A stretch of DNA of 64,000 nucleotides from NCBI GenBank assembly GCA_038093975.1, contig JBBPTG010000013.1, positions 62,001-126,000 on the forward strand. Reading direction: 5' to 3'. The notes beneath the pieces were generated by a model, which was not told the origin of the DNA, made no database searches, and saw nothing but the letters and a program-made list of their open reading frames with translations. The translations under genes and the position numbers were made by a program. Positions 45,453 through 57,100 of this stretch are shown here, in pieces; the first letter of the stretch is position 1; the number at the start of each line of letters is the position of its first letter. The DNA comes from Chalciporus piperatus. Its lineage: Eukaryota; Basidiomycota; Agaricomycetes; Boletales; Boletaceae.

Positions 45453-46365
45453 ATGGGTCAAACGCGTGCGTCATTTCTAGATCGTTAATGCCAACTAAAT
45501 TCACCCGACAATGAACAGCATCCCAGTTCATGGAGGACATGCAAAAGCGGTCCAACTGTACGTCAATGATATACGTCGTTTTACCGCTCCAAGTGACTTC
45601 GAGAAACTAGTCACGTCCGCCGAGCTAGAACGCCTCAAGAAACGATTCATGAAACTCGACAGGTGCCACCATATCATTCACAATCGCACTCTGTTCTTAT
45701 ATTTTCAGTGATGGCTCAGGATCCATCGACCGAGACGAGTTCTTGCAAATACCACAGATAGCTACTAACCCTCTGGCATCGCGAATGATAGCTATTTTCG
45801 ATGAAGAGTGCGTATCTTGTGATCATCTACTTGCCCTTTGCCCAGCACTTCAGCGTCTAATTTCCTATTACTCACATCTCAGTGGAGGAGGGACAGTCGA
45901 TTTCCAAGAATTCGTCGGCGGTTTAAGCGCTTTCAGCAGCCGTGGAGGCAGAGAGGAAAAACTAAGATGTTAGTCTCGATCTCTCTCCCTTTTCTCCGCT
46001 CCTTATATTTCTCCGAGCAGTCGCTTTCAAAGTATACGATGTCGACCGTGATGGTTTCATCTCTAACGGAGAACTTTTCCTCGTCCTCAAAATGATGGTC
46101 GGCAACAACCTCAAGGTATGTTATGCTTGTCCTCGTCGCGTCCCCTCAATTAACAAGTCGGTGCTTAGGATCAGCAACTCCAACAAATAGTTGACAAAAC
46201 CATTATGGAGGGTGACCACGATCGAGATGGAAAGCTCAGCTTTGAAGAGTTTGCTCAGATGGTCTCAAACACGGTGAGTTTTATGTCTTCGTCCTCCGTA
46301 TTTACGTCTTACATATACCCTATTAGGATATCGTGAAGCAGATGACATTGGAAGATTTGTTCTAG
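45453..46365 (+). CDS. CNB1: Calcineurin regulatory subunit B
   Basis: Eight exons: 45453-45465, 45519-45557, 45611-45662, 45709-45807, 45883-45968, 46021-46115, 46169-46273, 46327-46365; 175 residues, exactly the family length. It begins MGQTPSQFMEDM, with Gly2 positioned for N-myristoylation. Four EF hands are complete: [36 protein letters not shown] and [12 protein letters not shown]. It ends KQMTLEDLF. It binds calcium and activates the catalytic subunit of the phosphatase calcineurin (stress response, ion balance, hyphal growth). The first coding exon is only 13 nt and each EF-hand loop is split or bordered by an intron. Confidence 0.96.
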
Positions 46366-47096
46366 GCGGTTATACACCGTGATACCCACGGCATCACGCA
46401 GCGCAATACCAAGGTTACACGTGAGTTGATTAAACGGGCGAGATGCGTTTCGCCTGTTTGTACTATAAAGCTGTTATTATCGCGTCTGTATGTTAGAATC
46501 TGCATTCCATGAAAAACTGATCCCAAACTCCAGAGGATTGTCTCGCTGTTTCTCTCTCGTCTTCATCGCACGTACTGAATAAGTTTAGCGTACATACTTC
46601 GCTTCGAGGTCCACTGTGAACAGCAACCCTTCCATCCATCCTTACTCAGTACCCACCCTCTGTCACGGTCGTCGTGGAGTCCCTTTTCCGGAGAGAGCAG
46701 GAGCAACTCGGCCACTGATCCATACGTTAACCAAATCGGATGTTGTAGGCTCTTGTCCCGTCGGCGGCCGAGAGCGACCGCGGCACGAGAACGTGACAAC
46801 ATTCCCGGCCTTGGACAGTCTTTACTACCTCGAAATACTGTAATCACTGCCTACCCCCCGAAACCTACCTCACCTACCCACCTTTCGGCACTACACTTTG
46901 TGGTGATGGTAGTCCACCTCAGTCCAGCAATGCTATCATTCCTTATCCGGGCCACCCTCGCGTCCCGCAGCTCAGGATCTCTCTAGATCCGAGTCTGCCG
47001 GCGTTGTATGATCATCCGAGTCTACCTGAAGCCTGGCCCAGTCATGATACCCTTTTCGCACCCGTGACGGTATATGGATTATATTCTAAGCTGCTA
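46366..47096. other. Intergenic, 730 bp
   Basis: 3' region of CNB1 and sequence up to the pogo-like element. No gene seen. Confidence 0.6.
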
Positions 47097-47904
47097 CAGT
47101 TGACTTGCTCATAATGCATACGAGTGGGGCGGCAAAAAGGTTATGCACTATTAGGATTATGCAACAGGGTATTTGTCACGCTGCGTGACTATTTTGTGAC
47201 TAATGTGACACCACCCAGCGGTGTGACAATAGAATACACTATGTCGTGCTACTAGTATGGAAGTTAAAAGCATCTAAGGTAGTCTGCTTTCCATTGAGGA
47301 TTTCATCTCGCCGTAAAACTGCACGGAATTTACAGAGTTGATGGGACAGGGCGAGTGAGAATGTGGGATCACCATACTGCATGCACCCCTCTTCGAGCTG
47401 CTGACACAGTTGCATCAGATCGGCGCGCGAGAACGAAACGGTCGACTCCTCGTCTTCATCGTCTTCATCGTCAATCACGATCACATTCGCCTGTGCCATC
47501 TCTTGACGAACCTGTTCTGCAATTCCCTCAACACTGCCATTTGATTCAGCCCAATCTTCGCCAACTCTCTCTTCCACTGGGTCAAGCATTTCATCAATGG
47601 TTGGAAGTGGACCGAAGATTCGCTTTCGCGAGTGAAGATTAGAGTGAGATGTGTACCACCCGAAAAGTCCTATCAAATCTTTTATGCAAGTTTCGAGACA
47701 ATGGATCCCTCAGGACAATTGATCTACATCCACCAACCTGCTATTGGCCCTATCTGATATTGCATATTGTACCTCGCCAGCCAATGCATTATGTGTTATG
47801 CATTTACACTGTGTTTTGAGTGGGAACAACAGTCGGAGACCCGAAAGTCAATGCATTATGGCCTTTATGCATTGTTACATCATGCATTATGAGCAAGTCA
47901 ACTG
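47097..47904 (-). mobile_element. Deleted pogo/Tigger-like DNA transposon with TA duplication
   Basis: 808-bp element bounded by perfect 23-bp terminal inverted repeats (47097-47119 and 47882-47904) that begin CAGTTGACTTGCTCATAATG. It is flanked by TA at 47095-47096 and 47905-47906, the target duplication of the Tc1/mariner/pogo superfamily. Inside the ends several TTATGCA / TGCATTATG motifs recur, likely subterminal transposase-binding sites. It carries only the tail of a transposase frame on the minus strand (separate entry), so it is a deletion derivative that could move only with an outside transposase. Confidence 0.88.
47239..47676 (-). pseudogene. C-terminal remnant of a pogo-type DDE transposase
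   Basis: Frame of 145 codons starting only at a TTG and lacking any catalytic DDE region. It contains PTIDEMLDPVEERVGED, an acidic stretch VIVIDDEDDEDEES, a helical segment LMQLCQQLEEGCMQYGDPTF and, near its end, GKQTTLDAFNF. A low-complexity acidic region followed by a helix and a terminal QTTLDxF-like motif is what I expect at the C-terminus of basidiomycete Tigger/pogo (DDE_1) transposases. Its position inside the 808-bp TIR element supports this. Confidence 0.7.
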
Positions 47905-48885
47905 TATCACGTTCGTATCACGAATAAGTGCGTTGTTGTTTCACCGTCTTCGATTCCGGTTTGGGTAGGTCTTAGACGATCGGCGCAATGACAGGCCTAG
48001 TTTGAGACGAGTACAGCCGGAGACGGTAAAACGCGATACGGATACCTCGACTGTCATAAGTTGCTGTAGGAGAACTGGTACTCTTCCAACTGCAGTTATT
48101 ACTGAACATACCAGCGTCACGAACATACCAGTGAGACAGATCCGAGGAGCGTATTCGGTCTTTCATGATGGTTCAATCTTTCATTCAAGTTTTAGACTCG
48201 TGTCCTCAGGTGGAGTAAGATAAGCTTGAAAGTCAACTGTCAACCACTGAGCTGGTGGCGGCCGGGGAAGATCCATTCACCCTTCATGCCTTGTTCCACT
48301 CGTGTTCCTTTTTCCTCTATGTCCCGATCCACCCCGGTCGGAGAAATAGAGCAGCAGGAAGATGATATCTATTATCAGGGGTACAGAAAGCTTGAAGCTT
48401 GAAGTAGTGAGCAATCGATTAAATAATTAGTAACGACCAAATAGTTCGCAGAAAATGCTGTACATGGTGGTGGGTAACAACGACTCGAGCAACGGTAGGA
48501 AGAAACAAGAAACAGAGCATGGGTGAAAAGCAAGAGGACCATGCTCCGCCAGTGACAGATGCCACTGGCGAGGTATACAACAGTATGGGTGTCAGGAAAC
48601 AACACAGCCGTCGGGCCGTGTCATGGGTGACATATTAGAGTGAATTCTATGTTTCGCCCTGGGGCCTCTCGCCGCACACGTGCACACGTGATTGACCAGG
48701 CGTATCACGCGAGGTGCATATGAGGTGCATGTGGCGCGATACGATAGACGAGGGTGAGGGAAGGAGATAGTCATGGTGGTACAATACACATAGGAGGGGG
48801 GGCTGATGAAAGAGAGTACACGGCCGGAACGAGAGTTGGGATTTTCTGATTGCCCAAGAGATGCTGTCAAGACGCGTGGATGGTT
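47905..48885. other. Intergenic, 980 bp
   Basis: No gene recognised. Short direct repeats of GAGGTGCATATGAGGTGCAT type near 48710-48732. It holds the 3' region of the next minus-strand gene. Confidence 0.55.
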
Positions 48886-49630
48886 TTACCGATCCCAAGA
48901 GGCTACTCCCACCATAAATGGTGAGTGAGAGCTCGGCATTCCAACATGACCGAAAAATGAGGGATGAGGTTGCTGCGTAGACTGCGACGCTTGCAAGTAA
49001 AATGGATCCGTAGAAGTGAAAAGGGAGGAATCAACGGGGGAGCCGATGCTTGACGATAGAATGGGTGTGGAAGCTGGAACCGAAAAGAGTCTCGTCGAAG
49101 ATCCGTGGGCTTCTCCTTGATAGGATGACCACAGATATGAATTTTGAGTACGTGGTGAATCGGGTGTCACCATGTCTTCCACGGTACGTTCCTCGTCCAT
49201 CTCCTCGAGGTCAGACCAGCCATCATCGCTTTGACGGCATGCAAAAGAAGCACTCCGTCTACGAGAATGTTCTACGTGTTCTTGGATAGGAAGTGGCCAG
49301 GTAAAGGCAGTTGACGAGGGAGTACGAGCAGTGGGGGTCGTGCAGTGCTGCACGTTTGTTGGATCGTGTCGTGTGACGTTGACGCTAACTCCATGTACGA
49401 AAGCAGGGGAATGACCGTGAGGGGAAGAGAGGGAAATCTGGTGTGTGAATAGGGTCTGCGCAAGCTGGGCCTGAAGAGAAGGCGGGGTAGCGAATAAGAT
49501 AAGCCTCCTGTGGAAAGCGGTGTGGGGTAAATGAAGTAGTAGATACCTGAAGTGCAGCAAGGTCTATCGCCTCCTGACCGATGTGGTTTGCGGATAGAGA
49601 GGCGACTAGGTCGTCTACGGATACGTTCAT
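48886..49630 (-). CDS. Small Ser/Thr/Pro-rich protein of unknown function
   Basis: Two minus-strand exons (49547-49630, 48886-49470) give 222 residues. I do not recognise a family. The N-terminal MNVSVDDLVASLSANHIGQE followed by AIDLAALQAQLAQTLF forms a likely amphipathic helix that crosses the intron. The rest is disordered-looking and Ser/Thr/Pro/His-rich, with a basic RRRSASFACRQ patch and an acidic DGWSDLEEMDEERTVEDM patch. No signal peptide or membrane segment. The reading frame of exon 1 stays open for about 125 codons upstream, with a run of seven prolines just before the chosen ATG; this may be 5' leader or an undetected longer N-terminus. Confidence 0.65.
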
Positions 49631-50194
49631 AGTCGATGAGGGTGGTGGTGGTGGTGGTGGCTCGAAGATGTGTCTGACACGGACACAGCTAAAGACACAG
49701 GAGAAGACACCGCTCATTACCCCATACACGTGCCGGACAGATTCCTGTCCAGACAGCTCCCGGTCCGTTCCACCGTAATAACTTAGGTCCCCGCCGGATC
49801 CTCCGAATATTCGAATCCCCAAATTGGCTAGGGCGAGGTCAACCAGCAGTCCACCACCTGCCAATGGAATCTGGATGGATTGATTTCGCGGACTTGTCGC
49901 ATGGGGGCCAGAGATAGTGACCTTGACAGTCGATATATCTTGTAGGCCACAGACAGTGTCTCGGTTTTCCATTGGGTATCTGGTAGCCAAGTGAAAATAG
50001 ACAAACTTCAGCAAAGGTGGGCGAATCCCTTCTGTCTCCGTTTTTGCTGTTGAGCTAGAACCCTGGACTCATCTGTGCGCAACGGTGCAACAGGAAAGAA
50101 TCGAAAGCTCTCAACGTCGGAAATTAATTGCAAGAGGCAGAAATTACTCCAATGCGTCTTGTCATCTGCCATTCGGTTGCCGAACGGAGGTATA
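49631..50194. other. Intergenic, 560 bp
   Basis: Upstream region of the Ser/Thr/Pro-rich gene; contains a GGT repeat (about 49641-49660) and ends at the TIR element. No further gene supported. Confidence 0.5.
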
Positions 50195-50928
50195 CTATTA
50201 TGGGGCCCGTAGTGACAAGTGGGTATTGCAATGACAAACTCGCTGATTCATGATTTCTACCTCACACAACACGATTAAAAATCTGAGATAAATTGCATGG
50301 TACCTTTGATATCAGACCAATGTACGAATGAAATTTCAAACCAGAATCCCGACTGAGTGACGAACAAAAGATGAAACATTTTGATTAAGCCTTTGTCACC
50401 AGCATACCTTTTGATTAATCGCGAGCCAGAATCACATCATGAAGCTGCGAAATACAGATATCATCTTCTTGAAGTATTGCTCGAACTCCCACAACCTTCT
50501 GATGCACCATCTGCCTGCTAAGAGAGACGAGATCAGTGTATCATTGGAAATGCGAACACAGAGGAGTATACGCAGCGTGACGGGCGGGTGTAAAAAGAAA
50601 ACTCCGCCCAAAAGTCGGATAATCGACGGTGATGCATTCGCGAACCCCGTGTTGTGTGGACTCCGGATGTCGTGGTTGCCGAAGCGGAGATCCAATGCTC
50701 CAGCGTGATCGAGTGTGACAGCACTTGTCATTACACTACCCAACACCACTGTTTGGACCGGGATCTCGCCGAGAGTCCACACCATCGTTCAAAAAATCTG
50801 TTTTTCGCCATAGGTTGTAGGCAGTTTATTTTCGCACCTGCTGGTGTAGAGATCAGGTAAATTGGCCAAGAATTGATTGTGCTACACTTCAGATACTGAA
50901 AAGCTTGTCATTACGGGCCCCATAATAG
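50195..50928. mobile_element. 734-bp TIR element with TA duplication (MITE-like)
   Basis: Terminal inverted repeats of 25 bp, 24 of 25 matching: 50195-50219 begins CTATTATGGGGCCCGT and 50904-50928 ends ACGGGCCCCATAATAG. It is flanked by TA at 50193-50194 and 50929-50930. The inside has a further copy of CACTTGTCATTAC near 50728 and no frame resembling a transposase. Length, ends and TA target fit a non-autonomous Tc1/mariner-type element. Its ends differ from those of the 47.1-kb element, so it belongs to another family. Confidence 0.82.
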
Positions 50929-51477
50929 TACATCGCATTTGATTCCGAACTCGGACGCAGAGTCTTGATGGCAGATGCCGGGCTGCACTCCTCGGCGACC
51001 TAGGTTGATCGAGATCCCCGACTACATACACTGTGACTACCATCATTATGTGGTGCAACGAGCGCTGCGATCTCTGGACCCGGACAATGCCGGTTTGCAG
51101 CATTCCGGGCTAGCAAGAAACAGCGGGCCTGTCGCCGGCCCGGAGCCTCCCTTTCCTCGAGGCCCAACGGAATCCTCCTATCAATATTCGGGTTCTTCAT
51201 AGTTCTTTGAGATATCATGCATCATGGCTGAGCAGTTGAGCGAAAGACCGACCCCCTCTGGGAAAGCTCGCTATTTTCGACAGTTTCATAGTTCCAAGCA
51301 AGGAACGGTGACTTCTACATCCGGCCAGCCGAGTTCCAGGTCTCCAACCCATCTTCAAGGCTTTCTATACTTTGCCTAAGTCCAGGATCCCACTGAGAGG
51401 TGTGATAATCAAATCTCTATTGACAGAACCACCTCATAGATCTAGACGCAAATCTGGGTATGATATATACACCTGTC
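50929..51477. other. Intergenic, 550 bp
   Basis: 3' region of the acyltransferase gene. A 51-codon frame starting MAEQLSERPTPS at about 51225 is present but has no support beyond being open. Confidence 0.5.
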
Positions 51478-53414
51478 TCAGTTCATTCTCGTCTTGAGCT
51501 CCTCCGCAGCAGGGGCGACGACACGAGGGGTCTGGGGTTTCTTGGCATCGGAGGCAATATTCTGCTTCTTTTGCAAGCTTTGCAGATACTGCGATCCTCC
51601 GGCGTTGAAGAATAGCACCCCAGAACCTACGACCCAGCAGCCGTACCAGCCGAGACGCGACCATACCATCATGGAGTCCTCAAAGGTTAACACCATGAAT
51701 GGCGCGGCCATGAAGTTGAGCAGCAATATGCTGAGGAGGGTACCGAGGAAATCATACAAACGTTTCGTCATCCCAGGAGGTGTTCCTGCCGCAGGAAGAA
51801 CGAATGGGCGGAAGCCAGAGCGGGACTTTCGACCCACGTAGGTAATAAATCCACCAAGGATGAAAGTGGCGTAATATCCAAGGGCAATACCATGCTAGGG
51901 ATTCACGTTAGACGTCATATCAGCCTAGGAAATTGCACCTTACCCAAAATGCACTGGTGAGGAACGTGATCAAAGTGCTGCTGAATCCAGGCTTTTTCCC
52001 CTTGGGAGTGACGCGCTTGTAAATGCACTCCCTGAGCCATATGTTCGTGTTGATATTCCAGGAATCGATCAGGACCTTGAAGTTTGAGGGCAGCTCAATA
52101 TCCAGAATTTTAACATTTGCTGCGCCCTCCCAAAGAGATTCCCCAGAAGGGCCCCATCCAGTGAAACCAAGACCGGTCAGAATGCTCGCACCCTATAGTT
52201 GGCTATCAGCCGATCGAACGCACAATAAGAAACAACTCCTTACCTCCGTCAAAGTCCAGACGGAATAGTATTTGCATCGCTCCATAAATCCACAGAGCTG
52301 GAAAATTGCAATTCTGGGAGGTTCTCCGATCAGATAGGTCACGATCAAAATCGAACCGAATCGATCATACCGGTAAAACAGACTTTGTTCCGCGAACCAA
52401 GGAGTTAACGCGATCGCATAATTGAAGGATGGGTTCCAAAGCACGAAAAGACCCAAGAATATGAGACCCATCGCCATCTTGCGGTAAGCGACGCGCTTTC
52501 TACCGTCAGGCGTACTCCTTCGCATTGGCGTCTTTGGGCCTCCTGCGACCGATTTGAACAAAGATCCATCGATTAAAGAGGTGTATGATGCGTAATCAAG
52601 ATACGGTCCGACCAACACGCCCGGGAAGTAGAACCTGGCGCGCGAATCAATGAGTATAACACAGGCGCGGCATTTGGGACTTACGAGAATCCAAGGAACT
52701 CTAGTAAGCTGGGGTATTTCGTGATGCGTTTCTGAAGTTGCCACTTGTCAAGGTCCTGTTTGTTCCAGTATGAGAGACCAAGAATCGAAACGCAGGCGCG
52801 AAAGAACAGACTTCGGTAGGCCTTCTGCCATCTTGAACATTCCAAGCAAAAGTCGTGAGTTTCATGGTAAGGACCATCTGAGGGCCCGTGATTTCAAAGG
52901 TTTCATAGCTCAATCCATAACGTAGACGGATAACATGGCTGCGAAAGGTGGTTAGGAACAACGAAAAAGAGGTCTCATAAAGGCATGACCCACTTGATAG
53001 TGAGATGTCCCATGACGAAGCTATAAAACTATTAGATACAGTTAACTTGAAAACACAACAAACAAACTCACGCGAATACAACCCATGGCATACTAGAGCC
53101 TTTGATAGTTGCCGCGAGGAAATAGGTCCCGAGGGTGCTCCCAAGTAGTTGCAGGAAACCCCACTGTAGATTGAGGACGGGTATAAAGAAAAAGAGCGAG
53201 ACTAGTATGTTGACTACATGCTTGAGACCCGGCCGAGATGATGGTATCCGAATGAAAACACTTCCGAGGGGGTACGCGACCAGCAGACACGAAATGAGCT
53301 AAAGGAACATTCAGCTTTGGTGGGGCGCAACGTTGGAGAGTAGAGAGCGAATACCTTGATCTGGTCGACAGATGCTCCGAGTGCACTTGCGAGAGGAGCA
53401 AAGAGAGCATCCAT
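51478..53414 (-). CDS. ALE1: Lysophospholipid acyltransferase, MBOAT family
   Basis: Eight minus-strand exons: 53355-53414, 53072-53298, 52994-53020, 52812-52938, 52685-52755, 52244-52634, 51944-52192, 51478-51894; 522 residues with about 9-11 membrane helices. Marks of the Ale1/LPCAT branch are MGHLTINHVIRLRYG, TTFAWNVQDGRR, LEFLGFSFYFPGVLVGPYLD, SWNINTNIWLRECIYKR and the catalytic-His segment FLTSAFWHGIALGYYATF, with that His just after the last splice. The enzyme re-acylates lysophospholipids in the ER (Lands cycle). The C-terminus is hydrophilic with KKPQTPRVVAPAAEELK. A 27-nt exon (52994-53020) is needed for TINH. All joins keep frame. Confidence 0.94.
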
Positions 53415-53841
53415 CGTGCAAACCCTTGCTGACCGAGAACGCGAGTAGTGACCGGGTGAGAGCCCCAAAGAAACCAAAAATAACACAGTTTCAATACCAA
53501 TCAATAAAATTCCCACGCATCCAGAAGCGTAGAAGTCAACAGGGGGTTACCTAAAACAAGTTACGCCAGTCCAGCCCCTTCTCGTCTCCTTCAGCAGCGC
53601 ATGCAATCGCAACCTCGCAACCTCCCTTCCGAGGGAAAATGGTTTTGGCAACGCAGGCGGCACAACCTCCGCATGTGGCGACACAGGAGAAATCCCCCCG
53701 CAGCTCCCATCTTTCTCCCATTGGGTGAGGACGCCGCAGACCGGCTATCATAATGCCAACTCGGGGATAGATATTGCGATCGTATCGACAAATCCGAGGC
53801 ATCATTCGCAGTCACGACCGGCTGGACGAATTAGCTCCAGG
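53415..53841. other. Intergenic, 430 bp
   Basis: Upstream region of ALE1 and 3' region of the next gene. A Cys-rich minus-strand frame at 53551-53805 is not supported. Confidence 0.5.
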
Positions 53842-55381
53842 TTAACCCGCACTTGAGCTTGATTCGGCGCTGTCCCACACGCTCCCGAATTCAAATGCAT
53901 CCCGCGTATCAATGTCAACTGACACGGAGGTGTCAGATATGAATCCGATTTCGGTAGACGTGCTATCGTTCGAATGGACACTCGGAGGAGGCATGCTTGT
54001 TCGTGATGACACCGCGTCCGAACTATCCGCGAACGGATCGGAGAGGTGTTCATAACTGCTTTGGGAAGACTCGCCCGCATGTGAGATACGAGTGGTAATA
54101 TGTTCTGGCATGTACGTCGAAGAGGCTCGGTGGGAAGCTATTCGGTGCCCGAGTGTGACTGGGATGACTGAGTTGGCCTGAGGGGTTTCTTCTATCGTGG
54201 TCCAATCTTTACGTTCCTTTGATGTTCTGGGATCGTCCGAATATTGGCACGAGATCTTGTTTCTAGATCGTCGCCGTGTTCGACACTTGGTAAATGTCAC
54301 TACTAGCGCGACAAGTGCGAGCACCCCCAGTATCGGTCCAAGAATGAGGGGTATGAGACTGGGAATTGGGATTCCAGAACAGTTAAGAAATCTCAAGCAG
54401 AGTACGCACTTATTCGAGCCTGATGAAGAAGTGTGGGGAGATGCATATCCTGTTTCCGTTGTGGTTGGTGCGGGTACAAAGCTTTCAGGGCGGGTGCTCT
54501 CCAAAGTCAGTGTTGTCGCAACAGCATGCCCCGAGTGTGTGGCTTGTGTGGTCGTCGAAACGATTTGTTGCGGAGCAATCGACGATGGCTTGATGATAGT
54601 ATTGCGGGACGTACTACCACTTCCGCTGCAAAAAAACGAAAGTCAAAATACCTTTATTAATACTTTCAGGCTTCTCTCCTCACCTCCCAGAAGCAAGCAC
54701 CGGGGATGATGTCTCTGTCCTCGTCGTTGGGGACGCTTCGGGCAGACCTGGATCCGTGCTTTGTATGGACGAGGTTGTTTTGGTTATACCCTGACTCATA
54801 TACTCATTGAAAGAACTGGCTGTGGTTGGGGCCACACTCTCCGTTCGCGTCGTCGGCGAGACCGGTGTCGTTGTTCCATCAGCAGAAATCGAGGCTGAGC
54901 TGGCGCTCGTGACCGACGTCGCCAAATAAAGTGCGGCTGGAAGTACCGTCCATGGGGAGGAACTAACCGATGACATGGCCGAATGCGGGGCATCGAGTCC
55001 ATTCGTTGCTACAGATGTCCCGGAGTCAGCAGACGTAGATGCGGCCGCTGCGGATGAACTAGTGTCGGAGTAGGATGAAACGGATGCAGTGGAAACGGTG
55101 GTTTGCGATGATAGAGAAGACGTGAGGAGTCTATCGGAGGTGTATTCGGCAGTAGTGAAGGATGAGGCTGACGAGGATAGTGAAGATATTGAGGGAAGGA
55201 ATGTAGAGGTATTAAGGATGGAGCTGTTTGACGAACTGGACGCCGTCACCGCTGGTGATGACGACTAGATGGCCACAGGTGAGGCATCTGGAGGGAGAAT
55301 ATGAGTTATTCTACTCACAGAAGTCGCTGAATTGATCGAGCTAGTCGGACTAGCATTTGCGGGAAGATCGGATCCTGGCAT
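53842..55381 (-). CDS. Ser/Thr-rich single-pass membrane protein
   Basis: Four minus-strand exons (55319-55381, 54684-55264, 54410-54625, 53842-54358) give 458 residues. Residues 1 to about 285 are almost entirely Ser/Thr/Ala (for example SSLSSSASSFTTAEYTSDRL), expected to be heavily O-mannosylated. One membrane helix follows, LIPLILGPILGVLALVALVV, then a basic stop-transfer KCRTRRRSR and a 165-residue Ser-rich cytosolic tail ending acidic. This architecture resembles Mid2/Wsc-type wall sensors, but no WSC or other Cys-rich head domain is seen and there is no classical signal peptide. The 51-nt intron just before the helix is in an open frame; it was removed because it has good splice sites and gives the GSNNLIPLILGPILG form usual in such proteins. 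The first exon is the least certain. Confidence 0.68.
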
Positions 55382-56194
55382 ACCTGCTCACGCTCTCCGA
55401 TATGAGTGATCACTGAGCTGGACAGCAGGACGGAGTTGGAGGAAGCTGGAAAGCCCACCATTTCGTCCGGAGTACCGAACGAAACTCTTAATAAGAGAGC
55501 GGAGCTCCATCATTTCGCGAGGGAACGACGACGACGTTCCACATGTAAAAGCACGCAGCTGCAGTATTTTGGCAGCGCGTGAATTTCGTCGGGGGAGCGC
55601 TCCTGATCATGCTTCACGATCAAATCGAACGTCGCTTAAGGTGTACGGTCCGGGATAACCATTGGACCACCTCCAATCACTAGGATATGCCTGTTGAGCA
55701 GTAAGGCTGAACACCACGGATGAAATTAGTCCAAACGGAGCGATGTCGGAGAAAGCTTCCGCTGTTTTGTGAAGGAATGTGGCCCATACCTAGTATACGG
55801 TCTGTTTGGATCTGTGGGGCAAAGGAAGTGGTAAATTTGTCCTCTACACCAAAAACCACCTTTGATCCGTAGGGAGAAGATCTTATACAGCATCCGACGC
55901 TAGACCCTTTTGACTGAAAGAAATTGTGCGAAAAGGGGGGTTGAGACCGGTCTCCAGGTGGGAAGTAATTCGCATGGCCGCCTTCTGGGAACAAGCTGAT
56001 CGTGGAACCGTGCGGTACATACGAAGTCAGTTCAATTCAAACGAGAAAATACCAAAAGATACGAAAACAAAGCAGATGGACTTGGATAGATTGACAGTAA
56101 AAAGAGTCCTGGCGGGCAAAGTGATCGCGATACCAAGTGAACTCTCGGGGCAGTGAATGAACATTTTAAAGTAGGTGTCACATGTCCAAGAATC
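55382..56194. other. Intergenic, 810 bp
   Basis: No gene supported. A 104-codon minus-strand frame at 55680-55994 lacks splice or family support. Confidence 0.5.
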
Positions 56195-56797
56195 TCAGCG
56201 ATGACCGGCTTGAGATATATCTTCGATGATATAGCTCCTTTTATCTCCATTTACAGCGGAGCCCCAGAACGGCCGGAAGTCAAAGGACACGATGTTCCAA
56301 AGCGATGTGTGCGAGTCTGAATGCGTGGAGATATCAGAGGACTTGAAATTGAAGTGTGGTCGGTGGACAGCGAGATGAGCCAATAGATGGCAAACCAGAA
56401 TGAAGAGGAGCAGGGAGATGATAAGCATGACTCTGGCTTTGAATGGAAATTGCCCCTGGAAGAAGAGGGACTTCGTGACACGCTCGCGCAGCGAGGGCTT
56501 GGGAGGGGGGTTGAGGAATGCAATGTAATACTCGGGAGCACCGAGCGAGGGTGAGGAAGGGGTCACGATGATTGCCGGCAGAGGTGACTTCTCCGTAGCT
56601 TGCGGAAGAGATAGATCTATGGACGACAATCAATGAAATATTCCCAGTCAATCTCGTATTATGTCTCACCCAGCGGTGCAGGGACCAGGCTGTAGTCAAG
56701 GCGCTGTGGGAGTCTGTGAAGCCGACGTGCTGAACGCCATGTCAGCTTTGTGGATCGCACTTTGACTATGATCCTAGTACGCACCACCAGGAGACAT
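56195..56797 (-). CDS. Small single-pass membrane protein, unknown family
   Basis: Three minus-strand exons (56785-56797, 56670-56729, 56195-56616) give 164 residues. I do not know a named family. The N-terminus reads MSPGARRLHRLPQRLDYSLV followed by PAPLDLSLP; then EYYIAFLNPPPKPSLRERVT, a basic amphipathic stretch, and one strong membrane helix (VMLIISLLLFILVCHLLAHL, residues about 88-108). The remaining C-terminal 55 residues are hydrophilic (WNIVSFDFRPFWGSAVNGDK). No signal peptide, so probably a signal-anchor protein of an internal membrane. The 13-nt first exon and both splices are supported by continuous, protein-like sequence. Function unknown. Confidence 0.68.
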
Positions 56798-57100
56798 GAT
56801 GGATAGTGATCAGGGAGATGCGAGGACTACGTGGAGAGGAGGTTTCTCGGGCTGGGAATCGGTGAAAGAGGACGTTTGAATTTCGAAGCGTGACCCGAAG
56901 GAGTGTGAATGGAAAGGAGTGTGAGGGTTTGTTCTCAGAAAGATCAGCTGCAGATGGTGAATGCGCTACTTGCAAAGCGTCGGGCGAAACGAGGACAATA
57001 ACACAAAGCAAATTCAAGGACAATTGATGTGCTGCGGTATTTGCTGACGTAATACACCCAAAACATATCCCAGGCAGGAAAGTCTCCGTCGATCTCAGTC
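56798..57100. promoter_or_regulatory. Divergent promoter region, small membrane protein / WDR89
   Basis: 303 bp between start codons; no TATA element recognised. Confidence 0.4.

Noticed and set aside
51225..51380. 51-codon frame starting MAEQLSERPTPS
   Set aside because: Short, ends without a plausible splice continuation, no recognisable similarity.
53551..53805. Cys-rich minus-strand frame resembling a small secreted protein
   Set aside because: No signal peptide, irregular Cys spacing, and it lies in the ALE1 upstream region; likely chance.
55680..55994. 104-codon minus-strand frame starting MFPEGGHANYFPPG
   Set aside because: No splice partners, family resemblance or codon bias; isolated in an intergenic gap.
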